This document shows positions 6,154-8,943 of a stretch of DNA of 8,943 bases, piece by piece. The notes under the pieces were generated by a model that searched no databases, had not been told where the DNA came from, and saw only the letters and a program-made list of their open reading frames with translations. The stretch's first letter is position 1; each line of letters opens with the position of its first letter. Origin of the DNA: Bacillota bacterium (GTDB taxonomy: Bacteria > Bacillota > Clostridia > Christensenellales > Aristaeellaceae); contig JAGVSV010000119.1 of the NCBI GenBank assembly GCA_019137115.1, forward strand, positions 1 through 8,943, in the 5' to 3' direction. Made by a program: the position numbers and the translations under genes.

Positions 6154-6198
6154 AACGCCCGGGCAAAAAAGCCTGGGCGTTGCACACCGGGCGTTTTT
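6154..6198 (+). terminator. Terminator between the convergent gene blocks, with alternative hairpins
   Basis: AACGCCCGGGC (6154-6164) pairs with GCCTGGGCGTT (6171-6181) over 11 bp with one G-U wobble, loop AAAAAA. The same left arm (6153-6162) can instead pair perfectly with CCGGGCGTTT (6187-6196), which runs into a T-run ending at 6198. On the minus strand the inner stem has a C-A mismatch in place of the wobble and is followed by a weaker TTTCGTTT tract, so plus-strand termination for cassette B looks primary. Weaker bidirectional use for the minus-strand acetyltransferase is possible. Confidence 0.75.
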
Positions 6199-6259
6199 CT
6201 CCCGCGCCTTGTGGCCGATGGGCTCTACGATGTCGATGGAAAGGCCGGCAGGCCCGCGT

Positions 6260-7027
6260 TCAGGCTGGTTCCCCCGGGCTGCTTTCCGCTGTATGGCTGA
6301 ACAGCTGCGGCTCGCGGCTTAAGGCGCCGGACACAAAGCTGAACAGTTCGCGGGCGCGCAGCACCATCGTGGGCGCGTCGCCGAAGGGCAGGATGCGCAG
6401 TAGGCCGGTGCGTTCCAGGCCTTCCTGCACCTTCCAGTAATACCGGCTGGGGGCGCCGGCATGCCCGCGGGAGGGGATCGTGCGGTGGCTGCCGTCGGCC
6501 AGGGTCACGTCAAACTCCTTGAGCTCGGTCAGGTAGTTGGGGATGCCGTACCATTCCTCCACGCCGTGGATGAACGTGCAGGACGTCAGGTCACACCCCA
6601 CCATCATAATCCAGGCGTCGCGCGCCACCAGCTTGCGCCAGGGCGAGTGCGGGCCCAGCGGGGTGCCGTCGGTGTCGCCGCCCCGGACAAACTCCTCCGC
6701 GTCCTTGCCGTACGCGCAGACCGAATGCGTGGGGTTGAGGCTGCGGTGGACGTTGGGGCGTTTGCGGAACAGTTCCGTCAGGATGCCCACGATGGATGGC
6801 GTGCCGTTCATGTCATACACCAGCGGCGTTTTGTCCAGAATGTGCCAGTTGAGCGCGGGCAGCACCAGCAAGCCGGGCGCAAGGTAGCCTTGCAGCGCGT
6901 CCAGCACGGCATCCGCCCCGCCCTGCACCTGGCCGATTTTCTTCATCGAGGTGTGCAGCAGCACGGTATCGGTGGGCGCGATGCCCATGGCCTTCAAGTC
7001 GTTCTGAAGGGTTTCTTTGGTGTGCAT
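6260..7027 (-). CDS. AAC(3)-family N-acetyltransferase (aminoglycoside 3-N-acetyltransferase-like)
   Basis: This 255-residue protein belongs to the antibiotic_NAT/AAC(3) fold, whose members transfer acetyl from acetyl-CoA to an amine; some chromosomal members (YokD-like) act on non-antibiotic or unknown amines. Visible family motifs are LLHTSMKKIG (23-32), the N-terminal CoA-binding region; HRSLNPTHSVCAYG (94-107), the conserved R..NPTHS block; GPHSPWRKL (125-133); and TFIHGVEEWYG (151-161), the equivalent of the family T.LH..E motif. Length is close to the usual 260-270. The ATG at 7027 follows GGGAGG on the minus strand. It lies 135 bases downstream of the flavoprotein gene and ends in the convergent region facing cassette B. 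Its substrate cannot be predicted, and a resistance phenotype should not be assumed from family membership. Confidence 0.87.
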   Translation of the reverse strand: MHTKETLQNDLKAMGIAPTDTVLLHTSMKKIGQVQGGADAVLDALQGYLAPGLLVLPALNWHILDKTPLVYDMNGTPSIVGILTELFRKRPNVHRSLNPTHSVCAYGKDAEEFVRGGDTDGTPLGPHSPWRKLVARDAWIMMVGCDLTSCTFIHGVEEWYGIPNYLTELKEFDVTLADGSHRTIPSRGHAGAPSRYYWKVQEGLERTGLLRILPFGDAPTMVLRARELFSFVSGALSREPQLFSHTAESSPGEPA

Positions 7028-7101
7028 ATGGCCTCCCTACGGCAAAATGACGGTTTGCGGCAAATCCATCTGCATTGTGGAATGCAGCGTGCGGGGCGGC
7101 T

Positions 7102-7130
7102 CTGCCACATACGCCCCTTTATTGTGGCAG
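7102..7130. repeat. Inverted repeat in the 135-base gap between flavoprotein and acetyltransferase genes
   Basis: CTGCCACA (7102-7109) and TGTGGCAG (7123-7130) are perfect 8-base arms around a 13-base spacer. A second small inverted repeat, TGCATT-GTGG-AATGCA, lies at 7071-7086. The rest of 7028-7162 holds no gene I can support and no convincing -35/-10 pair. The arms may be an operator or a leader hairpin; there is no T-run that would make either a clear terminator. Confidence 0.45.
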
Positions 7131-7162
7131 TTGTTGGCGTAATCTGGCAGACGCCGTCATCG

Positions 7163-7711
7163 TCAGAACGCCTTCCCCAGCTCCTCGGCCTGCCTGATCC
7201 AGCCGGTGCCTTCCACGGCGCCTTTTTTGTCCACGCCGGTGACGGCCAGCGTGGCCACCACCTGCCACTGCAGGTAGTCCGCGATGGTCTGGTAGCTTTT
7301 GAAGATGCCCTCAAAGCCGGTGTCCACATCGTCCGCGCCGCACACGATCATCGCGCTTTCCTTGCCCTGCAGGGGCTTTTCGCCCACGATCAGCGCGTAG
7401 AACTTGTCGATGGCGGCCTTGAGCTTGGCGGGGAAGGAATACCAGTACAGCGGGGTGATGAACACGATGGCGTCGGCCTTTTCCAGCGCCGGGGCCATGT
7501 CGTTGAAATCATCCTTGTAGGCGCAGGCGCGGTCCTTCTTTTTGTAGCAGCCGTTGCACGCCACGCAGCCCAATATGTCCATGTTCGCGGTGTCAAAGCG
7601 CTTGACGCTGTGCCCCTGCTTCTCCGCGCCCTTGATGAAGGCGTCCGCCAGCGCGTTGGCGTTGCCCTTTTTGCGCGGGCTGCCGGTCAGTACCACGATT
7701 TTCTTTGCCAT
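7163..7711 (-). CDS. Flavodoxin-fold NAD(P)H-dependent FMN reductase / iron-sulfur flavoprotein-like
   Basis: The 182-residue protein has the NADPH-dependent FMN reductase (flavodoxin-like) fold. GSPRKKGN (10-17) is the FMN-phosphate loop, and TPLYWYSFPAKLK (86-98) is the typical second flavin-contacting segment. Between them, GCVACNGCYKKKDRACAY carries C49, C52, C55 and C63, a compact C-x2-C-x2-C-x7-C arrangement like that of iron-sulfur flavoproteins (Isf), which can hold a 4Fe-4S cluster next to FMN. This points to a small cytoplasmic electron-transfer or quinone/disulfide-reducing protein, typical of anaerobes. The ATG at 7711 is preceded by GGAGG on the minus strand. It starts 29 bases after the end of proC, so it is probably co-transcribed with the proline genes, without an obvious pathway link. 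Other flavodoxin-family proteins with these cysteines lack a proven cluster, so the metal centre is inferred. Confidence 0.87.
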   Translation of the reverse strand: MAKKIVVLTGSPRKKGNANALADAFIKGAEKQGHSVKRFDTANMDILGCVACNGCYKKKDRACAYKDDFNDMAPALEKADAIVFITPLYWYSFPAKLKAAIDKFYALIVGEKPLQGKESAMIVCGADDVDTGFEGIFKSYQTIADYLQWQVVATLAVTGVDKKGAVEGTGWIRQAEELGKAF

Positions 7712-7740
7712 ATGTCCTCCGTATCTGATCGCGTTTAGGC

Positions 7741-8541
7741 TTATTCGCTGAGCTTCCTGTCCTTCTCCATCACCGCGTCCACCGCGGCGTGCACGGCATG
7801 CTCAAAGCCCAGCGCCTTGAGCGCGTGCATGCCCTCGATCGTGGTGCCGCCGGGGGAGCACACGCGGTCGATCAGCTGCGCGGGGTGCTGCCGGGAGGAT
7901 TTGACCAGCGCGGCGCTGCCCATCACCATGTCCGCCGCCATCGCCTGCGCCTGATCGCGCGGGAAACCGGCCTTGACCCCGGCGGTGGACAGCGCGTCGA
8001 TGAACTGGTACACAAACGCGGGCGCGGCCCCCGCCAGCGCCGAGAACGCGCGGGCCTGGGCTTCGGGAATGACCGACACCATGCCCACGGCGTCAAACAT
8101 CGCGGTGGCCAGCGCCATCTGTTCCCCCGTTACATGGGCGTTGCCGCACAGCGCGGTGGTGGCGTGCCCGGCCAGCGCGTTCAGGTTGGGCAGCGCGCGC
8201 ACCACGGGGGTGTTTTCATTCAAGCGCGTGTCATAGTAGGCCAGGGGCTTGCCCGCCAGTATCGTCACCACCAGCGCGCCGGGCCGGATGTCGCCGCGGA
8301 TGCTTTCAAGCACCTGCTCGGCCTGCTGCGGCTTGACCGCCAGCACCAGCACGTCGGCGCGCCGGGCGACCGCCTGCCCGGACGCAAGGGGCGTCAGGTC
8401 CACCGACGCGGCCAGCGCGTGCGTCTTTTTTCCGTCCACATCATACCCGGCCAGCGTTTCGGCCAGGAACCGGCCGCTTTTGTGCATGCCCTCCAGGATG
8501 GCGCCGGCCATGTTGCCCAGGCCGATAAACCCGTACGTCAT
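7741..8541 (-). CDS. proC: Pyrroline-5-carboxylate reductase
   Basis: ProC catalyses the last step of proline synthesis, the NAD(P)H-dependent reduction of 1-pyrroline-5-carboxylate to proline in the cytoplasm. The 266-residue length is normal. The N-terminal Rossmann motif GFIGLGNMA (4-12), VKPQQ (69-73), VRALPNLNAL (114-123) and the C-terminal CSPGGTTIEGMHAL (228-241) are diagnostic. One deviation stands out: the usual substrate-site sequence S-G-S-G-P-A-Y reads A-G-A-A-P-A-F (170-176). The start codon overlaps the proA stop in an ATGA arrangement (8538-8541), indicating translational coupling in a proA-proC operon read leftward; the flavoprotein gene follows 29 bases later. Confidence 0.96.
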   Translation of the reverse strand: MTYGFIGLGNMAGAILEGMHKSGRFLAETLAGYDVDGKKTHALAASVDLTPLASGQAVARRADVLVLAVKPQQAEQVLESIRGDIRPGALVVTILAGKPLAYYDTRLNENTPVVRALPNLNALAGHATTALCGNAHVTGEQMALATAMFDAVGMVSVIPEAQARAFSALAGAAPAFVYQFIDALSTAGVKAGFPRDQAQAMAADMVMGSAALVKSSRQHPAQLIDRVCSPGGTTIEGMHALKALGFEHAVHAAVDAVMEKDRKLSE

Positions 8542-8943
8542 GTGCGCACCTGCCCTTCGCCGCGGATCACATAGCGGAAGGTGGTCAGCTCCCGCAGGCC
8601 CACCGGGCCGCGCGCGTGCAGCTTCTGGGTGGAAATGCCGATCTCGGCGCCAAAGCCAAACTCCCCGCCGTCAGTAAAGCGCGTGGAGGCGTTGTGGTAC
8701 ACCGCTGCGGCATCCACCTGCGCCAGAAAAGCGTCGGCGGCGTTTTGGTCGCGCGTGACGATGGCCTCGCTGTGGCTGGTGCCGTAGGTCGTGATGTGCT
8801 GGATGGCTTCGTCCATGCTGTCCACCACGCGCACCGCCAGCACCAGGTCCAAGAACTCGTGGCCCCAGTCCTGCTCGGTCGCAGCCACCGCCTGCGGCAT
8901 TACGGCGCGGGCGCGGACGTCGGCGTGGATCTCCACGCCCTTA
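8538..8943 (-). CDS. proA: Gamma-glutamyl phosphate reductase, C-terminal part, truncated by window edge
   Basis: ProA reduces gamma-glutamyl phosphate to glutamate semialdehyde, the step before spontaneous cyclisation and ProC. About 135 C-terminal residues are visible and the frame stays open to the window edge (the upstream codons read Lys-Gly), so the GTG at 8936 is internal. Diagnostic family segments are AVAATEQDWGHEFLD, HITTYGTSHSEAIVT, VYHNASTRFTDGGEFGFGAEIGIST, split here as NASTRFTDGGEFG and GAEIGISTQKLHARGPVGL, and the terminal LTTFRYVIRGEGQVR. The TGA stop overlaps the proC ATG by four bases. A proB gene would be expected further upstream on the minus strand, outside the window. 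Confidence 0.96.
   Translation of the reverse strand, partial: KGVEIHADVRARAVMPQAVAATEQDWGHEFLDLVLAVRVVDSMDEAIQHITTYGTSHSEAIVTRDQNAADAFLAQVDAAAVYHNASTRFTDGGEFGFGAEIGISTQKLHARGPVGLRELTTFRYVIRGEGQVRT

Noticed and set aside
7028..7162. Possible sigma-70 promoter for the acetyltransferase gene in the gap
   Set aside because: I scanned the minus strand and found no pair of hexamers near consensus at 16-18 bp spacing; the best -10-like match (CACAAT) has no adequate -35.
6461..7738. Long plus-strand open frame (425 codons) antisense to the acetyltransferase and flavoprotein genes
   Set aside because: It spans two recognised minus-strand genes and the gap between them. Its translation is low-complexity, rich in His, Gln, Arg and Val with no family motif, as expected for a GC-rich shadow frame.
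7789..8574. Plus-strand open frame opposite proC
   Set aside because: proC is unambiguous on the minus strand; the antisense translation is rich in Arg, His and Gln with no recognisable domain.

Overview
The window reads as ordinary GC-rich bacterial DNA (roughly 60-65 % GC by eye). Genes are tightly packed and almost every start has a strong AGGAGG-type ribosome binding site. The protein families (DUF6305-like exported protein, DctM-like permease, FeS-type flavoprotein, GC-rich proA-proC) suggest a GC-rich member of the Clostridia (Bacillota). This is inference from gene content; no rRNA or other phylogenetic marker is present. I saw no tRNA, rRNA, CRISPR array or insertion sequence.

Left part, plus strand (1-6132). 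Two consecutive, paralogous cassettes are present. Cassette A is the C-terminal half of a DctM-like permease (1-660, cut by the window edge), a 51-residue membrane protein (671-826), a membrane-anchored aspartoacylase/succinylglutamate-desuccinylase-like zinc hydrolase (838-2007) and an exported DUF6305-like protein (2042-2623). A strong intrinsic terminator (2634-2663) follows. Cassette B repeats the order: a complete permease (2691-3962), a 47-residue membrane protein (3972-4115), a second anchored hydrolase (4126-5265) and a third, smaller secreted hydrolase (5275-6132), then a hairpin terminator (6154-6198). The two tiny proteins share the C-terminal motif VPLxLRxLLIK, and both the permeases and the anchored hydrolases align with one another.

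How the cassette probably works (inference). The hydrolases carry signal anchors or signal peptides, so they should act outside the cytoplasmic membrane, cleaving an acyl or amide bond in a small carboxylated molecule such as an N-acyl amino acid or a peptide. The multi-membrane-spanning permease would then move the substrate or product. No classical DctP binding protein or DctQ small subunit is visible. The tiny two-helix proteins sit where an accessory permease subunit would be and may be an undescribed one.

Right part, minus strand (8943-6260). A proline biosynthesis operon reads leftward: the C-terminal part of proA (cut by the window edge) overlaps proC by four bases. After 29 bases comes a flavoprotein with a compact four-cysteine motif, and after a 135-base gap with inverted repeats an AAC(3)-family N-acetyltransferase. 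The two halves converge at 6133-6259. I see no functional link between them beyond a general glutamate/amino-acid theme.
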